Shown piece after piece: positions 28,822-36,718 of a DNA stretch of 43,274 bases. Under the pieces are notes generated by a model. The model was not told the DNA's origin, did not search any database, and saw nothing but the letters and a program-made list of their open reading frames with translations. Numbering within the stretch: the stretch's first letter is position 1; each line of letters begins with the position of its first letter. Position numbers and translations under genes: made by a program. The stretch is taken from positions 1 to 43,274 of the forward strand of contig JAAWHL010000012.1 of assembly GCA_022795855.1 (NCBI GenBank), written 5' to 3'. The stretch is from Lawsonibacter sp. (GTDB lineage: Bacteria > Bacillota > Clostridia > Oscillospirales > Oscillospiraceae).

Positions 28822-28992
28822 ATGCTGGAGACGCTGCTGGAGCTTGCCCTGGAAGTGGGCGGAGAGGCCGCGGAGCTTCTGGCGGGCTGGCTGCTGAAGA
28901 AGAAAAAACAGGAGCGCCGCAGGCCGAAGAACCTCCGGGGCCCGGCGGAGCCCTGGGAGCGGGGGCGGGAAAAGCCGCCCTGGGAGGGATAA
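28822..28992 (+). CDS. 56-aa small ORF between hisF and hisI
   Basis: Not in the supplied ORF track. MLETLLELALEVGGEAAELLAGWLLKKKKQERRRPKNLRGPAEPWERGREKPPWEG; ATG 3 nt after hisF stop, TAA 3 nt before hisI ATG. Confidence 0.5.
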   Translation: MLETLLELALEVGGEAAELLAGWLLKKKKQERRRPKNLRGPAEPWERGREKPPWEG

Positions 28993-28995
28993 AAG

Positions 28996-29316
28996 ATGTT
29001 TGATTTGGAGCTGCTGTTTCAAAAGTCGGACCTGATTCCGGTGGTGATCCAGCACGCGGAGACGCGGGATGTTTTGATGCTGGGCTTTACCAACCGGCGG
29101 GCGGTGGAGCTGTCCCTGGAGACAAAAACCGCCTGGTTCTGGAGCCGAAGCCGGCAGGAGCTGTGGAACAAGGGGGAGACCAGCGGGAATTTTCTCCATA
29201 TAAAGGAAATTTTTACCGACTGCGATACCGATACGCTGCTCTACCTCTGCGTTCCCGACGGGCCCGTCTGCCACACCGGAGCTGACAGTTGCTTTTTTCG
29301 GCGAATTGAGTTATAA
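28996..29316 (+). CDS. hisI: Phosphoribosyl-AMP cyclohydrolase
   Basis: DVLMLGFTNRRAVELSLETKTAWFWSRSRQELWNKGETSGN...DCDTDTLLY. Confidence 0.95.
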   Translation: MFDLELLFQKSDLIPVVIQHAETRDVLMLGFTNRRAVELSLETKTAWFWSRSRQELWNKGETSGNFLHIKEIFTDCDTDTLLYLCVPDGPVCHTGADSCFFRRIEL

Positions 29317-29377
29317 TAGGGGAAGAAACGGTCGAGATTGCAAACAGAGGCAAAATTTGAAAAATGAGGCGTGAGAC

Positions 29378-29704
29378 ATGAGCGATACCCTGGAACGGCT
29401 GTATCAGGTGGTCCGGGACCGGCAGGAGCACCCCCAGGAGGGATCCTATACCTGCTATCTTTTTGACAAGGGCCTGGACAAAATCTTAAAAAAGGTGGGG
29501 GAGGAGTGCGCGGAAACCATCATTGCCGCTAAAAACGGCACCCAGGAGGAGACGGTGGGGGAGATATCCGACCTGCTGTACCACCTGACCGTGATGATGG
29601 CCGCGCAGGACATCCCGCTGCGGGCGGTATTGGAGGAGCTGGACCGCCGCAGCGCCAAAATCGGCAACCTGAAGCAGTTCCATGTCAGCGATCATGAAAC
29701 CTGA
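29378..29704 (+). CDS. hisE: Phosphoribosyl-ATP diphosphatase
   Basis: SYTCYLFDKGLDKILKKVGEECAETIIAAKN...EISDLLYHLTVMM. Confidence 0.95.
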   Translation: MSDTLERLYQVVRDRQEHPQEGSYTCYLFDKGLDKILKKVGEECAETIIAAKNGTQEETVGEISDLLYHLTVMMAAQDIPLRAVLEELDRRSAKIGNLKQFHVSDHET

Positions 29705-29732
29705 CCGCAATTTTTGAAAGGAGCGATTTCCC

Positions 29733-30455
29733 ATGAGTTTTGATCCCTATGAGCTTGACCGCAGCTACACCCCCGCCGGACAGGTGGAGACCATCGGCCA
29801 GTACACAGCCAAAACCTTCCTGTGGATGGTTCTGGGCCTGCTGGTGACCTTCGGAATTGCCGTTGTATGCTGGGCCACCAACGCCACGCTGTACGCCCTG
29901 GTCTATATTCCCTACTGCCACCTGATTGTTCTGATTGCCACCTTGGTTCTGTCCGTCACCATGTCGGCCCGCATTGAGAAAATGGCGGTAGCCACGGCGC
30001 GGATTATGTTCCTCACCTTTTCCGCCCTGTTTGGCTTTACGATGTCAATCTACCTGTATATTTTCGAGTTTGGCAGCCTGATTTTTGTCTTCCTGGCTAC
30101 TGCCGTCTATTTCGGCGCTCTGGCCGCCTACGGCTACCTGACCAAGGCTGACCTGAGCAATCTGCGTCCCATTTTGTTCTCCGGCCTGCTCTTCCTGATC
30201 CTCTTTGGGGTTATCAGCATGTTTATCCCCGGCCTTCAGATGCTGGACCGGATTGCCTGCATCATCGGTATCGCCATTTTCCTGGGCTATACCGCCTATG
30301 ACACCCAGAGAATCAAGGCTTACTACAGCTATTACGCCGGTTACCCCGACATGCTGGAGAAGGCCTCGGTTTTCTCCGCGCTGCAGCTGTATCTGGACTT
30401 CATCAACCTGTTCCTGTATCTGCTGCGTTTCCTGGGCAAGGCGAGGAGAAACTGA
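29733..30455 (+). CDS. Bax inhibitor-1/YccA family membrane protein
   Basis: Multi-TM; FLGYTAYDTQRIKAYYSYYAG...DFINLFLYLLRFLGKARRN. Confidence 0.9.
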   Translation: MSFDPYELDRSYTPAGQVETIGQYTAKTFLWMVLGLLVTFGIAVVCWATNATLYALVYIPYCHLIVLIATLVLSVTMSARIEKMAVATARIMFLTFSALFGFTMSIYLYIFEFGSLIFVFLATAVYFGALAAYGYLTKADLSNLRPILFSGLLFLILFGVISMFIPGLQMLDRIACIIGIAIFLGYTAYDTQRIKAYYSYYAGYPDMLEKASVFSALQLYLDFINLFLYLLRFLGKARRN

Positions 30456-30481
30456 GGCGTCCGCCCGCAGAAGTCCGCTGT

Positions 30482-30514
30482 AAAAATCGCTCCGCCGCCG
30501 GCGGAGCGATTTTT
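30482..30514. terminator. Strong intrinsic terminator after the BI-1 gene
   Basis: AAAAATCGCTCCGCC-GCC-GGCGGAGCGATTTTT. Confidence 0.92.
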
Positions 30515-30516
30515 TA

Positions 30517-30673
30517 GAGCCTGTTTAAGTTCTCAAAGTATACCGGATGGCAGGGGATTTTCCGCAGGACAGGGCAGATCTTCGCAGGAATCCTTGTGGA
30601 TTCCAAGAAAATTTCACGCGGAATGGCGGCAAAAGGACTGCCAGCCGGTGTGCGAGCGATGTTAAACAGGCTT
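30517..30673. mobile_element. MITE-like foldback element, copy 1 (157 bp), TTA direct repeats at 30514-30516 and 30674-30676
   Basis: Ends GAGCCTGTTTAA / TTAAACAGGCTT (11 of 12 complementary); the two halves are imperfect inverted repeats meeting at GAATCC-TTGT-GGATTC; homologous to reverse complement of 41444-41603. Confidence 0.8.
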
Positions 30674-31654
30674 TTACATGACTGGAATCGTAACGTCGCA
30701 AATGGTGACAGAGACCACCTCATCCGGAGAGATCAGCTGCTGCGCGGAGCTGTCCCCCATGAAATAACCCTGCCAGGAGAACGATACCTTGCTTCCGGAT
30801 CCGTGGAAGTGGAGGCTGCTGTTTCCAAAAGAAACCCGGGAGCCGTCGGTAAGGGTGGCATAGGCGGAATATTGGCGGTCATCCGGCCCCTCCCCGCAGC
30901 CCGGGGAGGTGGTCCCTGTGAGATGAAACCCCAGATAGGAGAGAGAAAGGGCGCTTATGGTGTACGAATGCCCCTGCTGATCCGAAAAGACCGACCCATT
31001 TGCGCGGAGCGCCCGGGAGCTGTCCGGATAGCGGCAGGTGAAGGAGAGTTCCCAGGGGCCCTCCGCCAGAGGGGTGTACTCATATTTCCCCTCTCCCACC
31101 TCTCTGTACTGGACCAGCTCAGAGAAGGAGAGCTTCAGGGTGTGGGGAAGGGTCGGCCCCTGGGAACACTCCTGATAGTACCGGGTCTGGTTGTCAGTGG
31201 GGTCGTCGTCCGCCGGCCAGTAGTATCCGCTGCCGCTGCCCCGGAGGTTGTCCCGGATTCCTTCAAAGAAGCACAGCTCGGGGAGGGACTGTCCGTCCTC
31301 CCGGGTGATGGTGTAGGCGATGACAAAATTGTGCCGGTCCCCCAGAATGGCCTCGGCGGTCAGGGTGTAGCCGTCCGCCGAGACGGAGGCCCCTACCGGG
31401 CGGCCGATATCCCCCAGCAGCTGGGTGCGGGTGCTGCCAAAGGCGGGGGCCAGGAGATTGGTGACTGCGGCGCTGTTCACCTCGGCGCTGACACCGGTGG
31501 TCAGAAGGGCGGCGGCGGCCGCAGCGGCCAGCGCCGGACGGAAAGTGCGCCGCCGGGGCTTGGGGAGCTCGCTGAGGGAGGCAAGAGCCCTGTCAACGGC
31601 CCGCCGCGGGGCTTTTCCCGCAAAGGCGGCGCGGTAGCGTTCCTGTGTCGTCAT
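30674..31654 (-). CDS. DUF4179-like anti-sigma / membrane-anchored protein
   Basis: MTTQERYRAAFAGKAPRRAVDRALASL...FRPALAAAAAAALLTTGVSA (one TM); directly downstream of an ECF sigma gene. Confidence 0.7.
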   Translation of the reverse strand: MTTQERYRAAFAGKAPRRAVDRALASLSELPKPRRRTFRPALAAAAAAALLTTGVSAEVNSAAVTNLLAPAFGSTRTQLLGDIGRPVGASVSADGYTLTAEAILGDRHNFVIAYTITREDGQSLPELCFFEGIRDNLRGSGSGYYWPADDDPTDNQTRYYQECSQGPTLPHTLKLSFSELVQYREVGEGKYEYTPLAEGPWELSFTCRYPDSSRALRANGSVFSDQQGHSYTISALSLSYLGFHLTGTTSPGCGEGPDDRQYSAYATLTDGSRVSFGNSSLHFHGSGSKVSFSWQGYFMGDSSAQQLISPDEVVSVTICDVTIPVM

Positions 31655-31656
31655 GT

Positions 31657-32127
31657 TTATTCCTCCGCTAATAAATCTTTCAGCCTGATCCGCGCCCGGC
31701 GCAGCCAGGTGCGGACGGTGGGTTCTTTGGCGCCCAGGAGAGCGGCTGTCTCGGCGGTGGAGTACCCCTCGTAGTAGTACAAATCTACAGCCCGCCGCCA
31801 CTTCCGGGGCAGAGCGGCCACGGCAGCCCGCAGAGCGATGTGCTCCGGCGCTTGGGAAACACAGCAGTCCTCCGCTTCCTCCAGCGGCAGGGCGGCGCGG
31901 CGCAGAAGGGTGCGGCGGTGGTTCTTCCCCTTGTTCAGAGTTACCCGGATCAGCCAGCGCTTTTCGTGCTCTCTGCTCTCAAAGGAGAGGGGAGAGAGAA
32001 ACAGCGCCAGCAGAACCTCCTGCAAAATATCCTCCGCGTCCGGGGGAGAGCCGGTGTCGTTCAAGGCGATGCGGTAGATCATATCGGCATACTGCGCCGC
32101 TTTTTCTTCCAGCTCCCAGGTCTCCAT
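31657..32127 (-). CDS. RNA polymerase sigma-70 family (ECF) factor
   Basis: YRIALNDTGSPPDAEDILQEVLLALF...KRWLIRVTLNKGKNHRR...DLYYYEGYSTAETAALLGAKEPTVRTWLRRARIRLKDLL. Confidence 0.93.
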   Translation of the reverse strand: METWELEEKAAQYADMIYRIALNDTGSPPDAEDILQEVLLALFLSPLSFESREHEKRWLIRVTLNKGKNHRRTLLRRAALPLEEAEDCCVSQAPEHIALRAAVAALPRKWRRAVDLYYYEGYSTAETAALLGAKEPTVRTWLRRARIRLKDLLAEE

Positions 32128-32220
32128 GACGCCCGCTCCTTTCTGAAAGGTCCTTTCACTTAATAATACACCGCGCCGGGGGCCAATGTTTCAGACAGAA
32201 AAAATAATTGCCGCAAAAAT

Positions 32221-32250
32221 TTGACAGCCAGCCGGGGGTTGGGGTAGAAT
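32221..32250 (+). promoter_or_regulatory. Sigma-A-like promoter
   Basis: TTGACA-18 nt-TAGAAT. Confidence 0.55.
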
Positions 32251-32256
32251 TGGGGT

Positions 32257-32331
32257 GAGGTGACTGCTGTGGAGCGGATCGAGCCGGCCAATATTGGGCC
32301 GGAACGGAAAGCGCAGCTGAGCGCTTTTTAA
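32257..32331 (+). ncRNA. Candidate small RNA or leader-peptide/attenuator unit upstream of tgt
   Basis: Downstream of promoter: hairpin CCGGCC-N7-GGCCGG (32284-32302), then AAAGCGC-AGCTGA-GCGCTTTTT (32308-32329); overlapping 20-codon ORF GTG 32269 - TAA 32331. Confidence 0.45.
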
Positions 32332-32443
32332 CAGCCTGTAAGAGGGGCCGCTGCCTGTATTTACAACCTCGAACGCGCATCTGGCCGGCCCTTTTCCCGC
32401 CAGACTGCGGTCCATTTTTCAAACGAGGCCTGATATTCCTGGT

Positions 32444-32512
32444 GCAAAACGAAGTTTTGTGTCAAAAGTTTCTTTTTGATCCTTTTTCTTTTCAAAGAAA
32501 TAAGGATGAACA
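32444..32512. repeat. Dispersed hairpin repeat, copy upstream of tgt
   Basis: GCAAAACGAAGTTTTGTGTCAAAAGTTTCTTTTTGATCCTTTTTCTTTTCAAAGAAATAAGGATGAACA; about 9 differences from 26643-26710. Confidence 0.85.
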
Positions 32513-32515
32513 ACC

Positions 32516-33679
32516 ATGAAGGAGCTCTGCTTTGTGTTTGAAGTATTAAAAAAAGAAGGGCGCGCCCGGCGGGGGCTGTTTACCTGCGCCCACGGCGCGG
32601 TCCAGACCCCGGTGTTTATGAACGTGGGCACCCAGGGGGCTATTAAGGGGGCGGTGTCCGCCCTGGACCTGAAGGAAATCGGCTGTCAGGTGGAGCTGTC
32701 CAACACCTATCACCTGCACCTGCGCCCGGGGGACGGAGTGGTGCGGGAGCTGGGGGGGCTTCACCGCATGATGGGCTGGGACGGGCCCATGCTCACCGAC
32801 AGCGGCGGATTTCAGGTATTCTCCCTGTCCGGACTGCGGAAAATCAAGGAGGAGGGGGTCACCTTTTCCTCCCACATTGACGGCCGGCGCATCTTTATGG
32901 GGCCGGAGGAGTCCATGCAGATTCAGTCCAACCTGGGCAGCGACATTGCCATGGCCTTTGACGAGTGCGTGGAAAATCCTTCCCCCTACGAGTATGTAAA
33001 GGCCTCGTGCCAGCGGACTTACCGCTGGCTGGAGCGGTGCGTGGACGAGCACTGGCGGCTGAACGCCCTGCCCGGCTGCGTCAACCCGGAGCAGATGCTC
33101 TTCGGCATCAACCAGGGGGGGACCTACGCGGACCTGCGGGTGGAGCATATGGAACAAATCGCCCGCCTCCCCTGCGACGGCTTCGCCATCGGCGGTCTGG
33201 CGGTGGGAGAGCCCACCCAGACCATGTATGACATCATCGACGCGGTGGAGCCCCATATGCCGCAGGACAAGCCCCGCTATCTGATGGGGGTGGGCACCCC
33301 CTCCAACATCATTGAGGGCGCCGCCCGGGGAATTGACTTTTTCGACTGCGTCATGCCCGCCCGGAACGCCCGCCACGGAAAGCTCTATACCTGGCAGGGA
33401 ACCATCAACCTGAAAAACGAGAAGTATAAGCTGGACCGCAGCCCCATCGACCCGGCCTGCACCTGCCCCGCCTGCCGCAGCTTTTCCCGGGCCTATCTGC
33501 GCCATCTTTTTGTGTCGGGAGAGATGCTGGCCATGCGGCTGGCCGTACTGCACAACCTCCATTTCTACAACACGCTGATGGCCCGCATCCGCCAGGCCCT
33601 GGAGGAGGGGACGTTTGCGCAGTTCCGCCGGACCTTCTCCGGCCCCCTGGACCGTCCGGCTGGCAGCAGCGGAGGCTGA
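32516..33679 (+). CDS. tgt: tRNA-guanine(34) transglycosylase
   Basis: GGFQVFSLSGLRKIKEEGVTFSSHIDGRRIFMGPEESM...CVMPARNARHG...CTCPACRSFSRAYLRHLF. Confidence 0.97.
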   Translation: MKELCFVFEVLKKEGRARRGLFTCAHGAVQTPVFMNVGTQGAIKGAVSALDLKEIGCQVELSNTYHLHLRPGDGVVRELGGLHRMMGWDGPMLTDSGGFQVFSLSGLRKIKEEGVTFSSHIDGRRIFMGPEESMQIQSNLGSDIAMAFDECVENPSPYEYVKASCQRTYRWLERCVDEHWRLNALPGCVNPEQMLFGINQGGTYADLRVEHMEQIARLPCDGFAIGGLAVGEPTQTMYDIIDAVEPHMPQDKPRYLMGVGTPSNIIEGAARGIDFFDCVMPARNARHGKLYTWQGTINLKNEKYKLDRSPIDPACTCPACRSFSRAYLRHLFVSGEMLAMRLAVLHNLHFYNTLMARIRQALEEGTFAQFRRTFSGPLDRPAGSSGG

Positions 33680-33723
33680 CGGCGGCCCGATACGGCAAAT
33701 TTCTGAAAAATGCAAAATCCTGC

Positions 33724-33752
33724 TTGCAAAAAAGCCGGATGTGTGCTATCAT
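33724..33752 (+). promoter_or_regulatory. Sigma-A-like promoter for rplS
   Basis: TTGCAA-17 nt-TATCAT. Confidence 0.7.
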
Positions 33753-33758
33753 ACCTGA

Positions 33759-33850
33759 GTCTGAATAACGGGCGGTCCTCTGCGGCGGTCCCAATCCGGA
33801 AGGCGCGGGACGCTGACGCCGCATGAACGCCTATACAACAGGAGGAAAAA
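33759..33850 (+). ncRNA. Structured 5' leader of rplS, candidate L19 leader
   Basis: ~90 nt GC-rich leader between promoter and RBS of rplS, position as in Firmicutes L19 leader; consensus match not tested. Confidence 0.4.
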
Positions 33851-33852
33851 CA

Positions 33853-34194
33853 ATGGATTTAATGCAGGTTTTCACCGAGAAGTACAAGAAGGCAGAGCCC
33901 CCCGCTGTGGAAGTTGGCGACACCGTCCGCGTCCACATCAAGGTTAAGGAAGGCAGCCGCGAGCGTATCCAGGTGTTCGAGGGCACCGTGATTGCCAAGA
34001 AGCACGGCGGTCTGGAGGAGACCTTTACTGTTCGCCGCATCTCCTACGGCATCGGCGTGGAGAAGGTGTTCCCCATCCATGCTCCTTCTATCGAAAAAAT
34101 CGAGACCGTGCGCCGCGGCAAGGTCCGCCGCGCAAAGCTGTACTACCTGCGTGACCGCGTGGGCAAGGCGGCCAAGGTCAAGGAAGCCTTGTAA
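33853..34194 (+). CDS. rplS: 50S ribosomal protein L19
   Basis: [63 protein letters not shown]; start ATG 33853 after AGGAGG. Confidence 0.97.
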   Translation: MDLMQVFTEKYKKAEPPAVEVGDTVRVHIKVKEGSRERIQVFEGTVIAKKHGGLEETFTVRRISYGIGVEKVFPIHAPSIEKIETVRRGKVRRAKLYYLRDRVGKAAKVKEAL

Positions 34195-34198
34195 TCCC

Positions 34199-34228
34199 AA
34201 AAGGAGCGGCTGCGTACCGCTCCTTTTT
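34199..34228 (+). terminator. Intrinsic terminator after rplS
   Basis: AAAAGGAGCGG-CTGCGTA-CCGCTCCTTTTT. Confidence 0.92.
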
Positions 34229-34331
34229 ATTATTTCCCCAGGCCTGTGTGTAAAAGGTCAGCGGACCCAGGCGGCGGACCTTTTTCCCATATTCCCAAGC
34301 AAGACCTGGTTTTTAAGAGGAGGTTCCGGAT

Positions 34332-35669
34332 ATGGACGCCAGAGAAGCGGCCCTGCTGTCCCTGCACGCCTGCCAGCGGCAGGGGGGCTGGTCGGACGGC
34401 GCACTGAAAAAGCAGATTTCCGCCGCCGGGCTGGACGCCCGGGATGCCGCGCTGTGTACCAACCTGTGCTTTGGCGTGCTTCAGAACCGTCTGCTGCTGG
34501 ACTTCTACCTGAGCCGCTTCTCCAACCTGCCTCTGGAGCGAATGGAGTCCAAGGTCCAGTGCATTCTGCGCCTGGGGGCCTATCAGATGCTGTTTCTGAC
34601 CAAAATTCCCCACAGCGCGGCGGTGGACAGCAGCGTGGAGCTGGCCAAGCGCCACAGCAGGAGCGGACGCACCCCAGGGATGGTCAACGCCATTCTCCGC
34701 AGCCTGGAGCGCAGTCTGGACCGCCTGCCCTCCATCCCCTGCGGGGACCCGGTGCAGTATCTGTCCACCCTCTACAGCCACCCGGCGTGGCTGACGGAGG
34801 AGCTGCTGCGCACGCTGGGCAGCGGCGAGGCCGCCCAGGCCCTTCAGGCGAACAACAGCCAGCCGCCCATGACCGCCCAGGTGAACACCCTGAAAACGGA
34901 CGCGGGGACGCTGGCCGCCCGCCTGGAAGAGGAGGGGGTGGAGGCGGAGCCCCATCCATGGCTGGAGAACTGCCTGATTTTGTCCCGCACAGGAAACCTG
35001 GAGCGGCTGTCCGCTTTCCGGGAGGGCCTTTTTTACATACAGGACCCGGCCTCCCGGCTGGCAGTTCTGGCGGCGGGGCTGCGGCCCGGAATGCGGGTGC
35101 TGGACGCCTGCGCCGCGCCGGGCGGGAAATCCTTTGCGGCGGCGCTGGATATGGAAGGGGAGGGGGAAATCGTTTCCTGCGACCTCCACCCCCACAAAAG
35201 GAAGCTGATTGCCAACGGCGCCCGGCGCCTGGGCCTTTCCCTAATCAGCCCCATGACTGCGGACGGCCGGGAATTCCGGCCGGAGTGGGAGAAGGCCTTC
35301 CACTGCGTGCTGCTGGACGCGCCCTGCTCCGGGCTGGGCGTAATCCGCAAAAAGCCGGACATCCGGGACAAGAATCCCGAGGAGCTGAAACAGCTGCCCC
35401 GGGTCCAGCTCGCCCTGCTGGAAAATGTCAGCCGCTATGTCCGGCCGGGCGGGGTGCTGCTGTACTCCACCTGCACCGTCCTGGACCGGGAAAACCGGCA
35501 GACGGCGGAAACGTTTTTGAGCAGAGGGCGTGAATTTGTCCCGGAGCCCTTCTCCCTGCCCGGCCCCGCCGGACGGGCGGAGGACGGAATGGTCACTCTG
35601 TGGCCCCACCGCCACGGCACCGACGGGTTTTTTATCGCCAAGCTGCGCAGAAGGGAGGAGTCCCTGTGA
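34332..35669 (+). CDS. rsmB: 16S rRNA (cytosine(967)-C(5))-methyltransferase
   Basis: NusB-like N-terminus; VLDACAAPGGKSFAAA; DAPCSGLGVIRKKPDIR; YSTCTV. Confidence 0.94.
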   Translation: MDAREAALLSLHACQRQGGWSDGALKKQISAAGLDARDAALCTNLCFGVLQNRLLLDFYLSRFSNLPLERMESKVQCILRLGAYQMLFLTKIPHSAAVDSSVELAKRHSRSGRTPGMVNAILRSLERSLDRLPSIPCGDPVQYLSTLYSHPAWLTEELLRTLGSGEAAQALQANNSQPPMTAQVNTLKTDAGTLAARLEEEGVEAEPHPWLENCLILSRTGNLERLSAFREGLFYIQDPASRLAVLAAGLRPGMRVLDACAAPGGKSFAAALDMEGEGEIVSCDLHPHKRKLIANGARRLGLSLISPMTADGREFRPEWEKAFHCVLLDAPCSGLGVIRKKPDIRDKNPEELKQLPRVQLALLENVSRYVRPGGVLLYSTCTVLDRENRQTAETFLSRGREFVPEPFSLPGPAGRAEDGMVTLWPHRHGTDGFFIAKLRRREESL

Positions 35670-36715
35670 CTGATTTGAAATCCATGACCCCGGAGGAGCT
35701 GGCCGCCTTTTTTCAGGAGCTGGGCCAGCCGGCGTTCCGGGCCGGGCAGGTGTTCCGCTGGCTGAACCGGGGGGCCTCCTCCTTCGACGAGATGAGCAAC
35801 CTGCCAAAGCAGCTTCGGGAGAAATTGAAGGAAACCTGCCTGCTTGCCCGCCCGGTCGCCGCCCGAAAGCAGGTATCCGCCCTGGATGGTACAATCAAAT
35901 ACCTCTGGCGCCTGGGGGACGGGAGCTGCATCGAAACGGTTTTGATGAAGTATCAGCACGGCAATACGGCCTGCATCTCCTGCCAGGTGGGCTGCCGGAT
36001 GGGCTGTGCCTTCTGCGCCTCCACCCTGGGGGGCAAGGTAAGGGATTTGACGCCGGGGGAGATGCTGGATCAGGTAATTTTTACCCAACTGGACAGCGGC
36101 GAAGCCATTTCCAACCTTGTTTTAATGGGGATTGGGGAGCCTTTGGACAATTTTGACACGGTTTTGAAGTTCCTTCACCTGGTCAACCACCCGGAGGGGC
36201 TTAATATCGGGATGCGCCACATCTCGCTGTCCACCTGCGGTTTAACGGAGAAAATTGACAAACTGGCCCGATGTGAGTTACAATTGACGTTATCGGTTTC
36301 TCTCCACGCTCCCGACGACGAGACCCGCTCCCGGCTGATGCCGGTGAACCGGGGGATTGGAGTGGAAAAGCTGATGGAAACATGCCGCCGCTATTTCCAG
36401 ACCACAGGCCGGCGCATCTCCTACGAGTACGCCATGATTGACGGCGTCAACGACTCCGACCGACAGGCGGACCAGCTGGCCGCCCTGCTGAAGGGAACCC
36501 CGGGGCATGTGAACCTGATTCCGCTGAACAACGTAGCGGAGAGCCCCCTGAAGCCCAGCCGCCGGACGGCTGCCTTCCGGCGCAGGCTGGAGGAGCACGG
36601 AGTTACGGTGACGGTGCGCCGCCGGCTGGGCGGGGACATCGACGCATCCTGCGGTCAGCTCCGCCGGAAAGCCATGGCGGACCCCGGGCCGCCCAACGAA
36701 GAAAGAGGACGATAA
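35666..36715 (+). CDS. rlmN: Dual-specificity 23S rRNA/tRNA (adenine C2) methyltransferase
   Basis: CISCQVGCRMGCAFCASTLGG radical-SAM motif; NLVLMGIGEPLDN; GTGA overlap with rsmB. Confidence 0.96.
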   Translation: MTDLKSMTPEELAAFFQELGQPAFRAGQVFRWLNRGASSFDEMSNLPKQLREKLKETCLLARPVAARKQVSALDGTIKYLWRLGDGSCIETVLMKYQHGNTACISCQVGCRMGCAFCASTLGGKVRDLTPGEMLDQVIFTQLDSGEAISNLVLMGIGEPLDNFDTVLKFLHLVNHPEGLNIGMRHISLSTCGLTEKIDKLARCELQLTLSVSLHAPDDETRSRLMPVNRGIGVEKLMETCRRYFQTTGRRISYEYAMIDGVNDSDRQADQLAALLKGTPGHVNLIPLNNVAESPLKPSRRTAAFRRRLEEHGVTVTVRRRLGGDIDASCGQLRRKAMADPGPPNEERGR

Positions 36716-36718
36716 TCC

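Noticed and set aside
30596-31774. 392-aa plus-strand ORF
   Set aside because: Antisense to the DUF4179-like gene and starts inside the foldback element.
32257-32440. preQ1 riboswitch upstream of tgt
   Set aside because: No recognisable preQ1-I consensus by eye; only hairpins plus a U-tract are supported.
33992-35533. 513-aa plus-strand ORF overlapping rplS and rsmB
   Set aside because: Out-of-frame with two confidently identified genes and their terminator.
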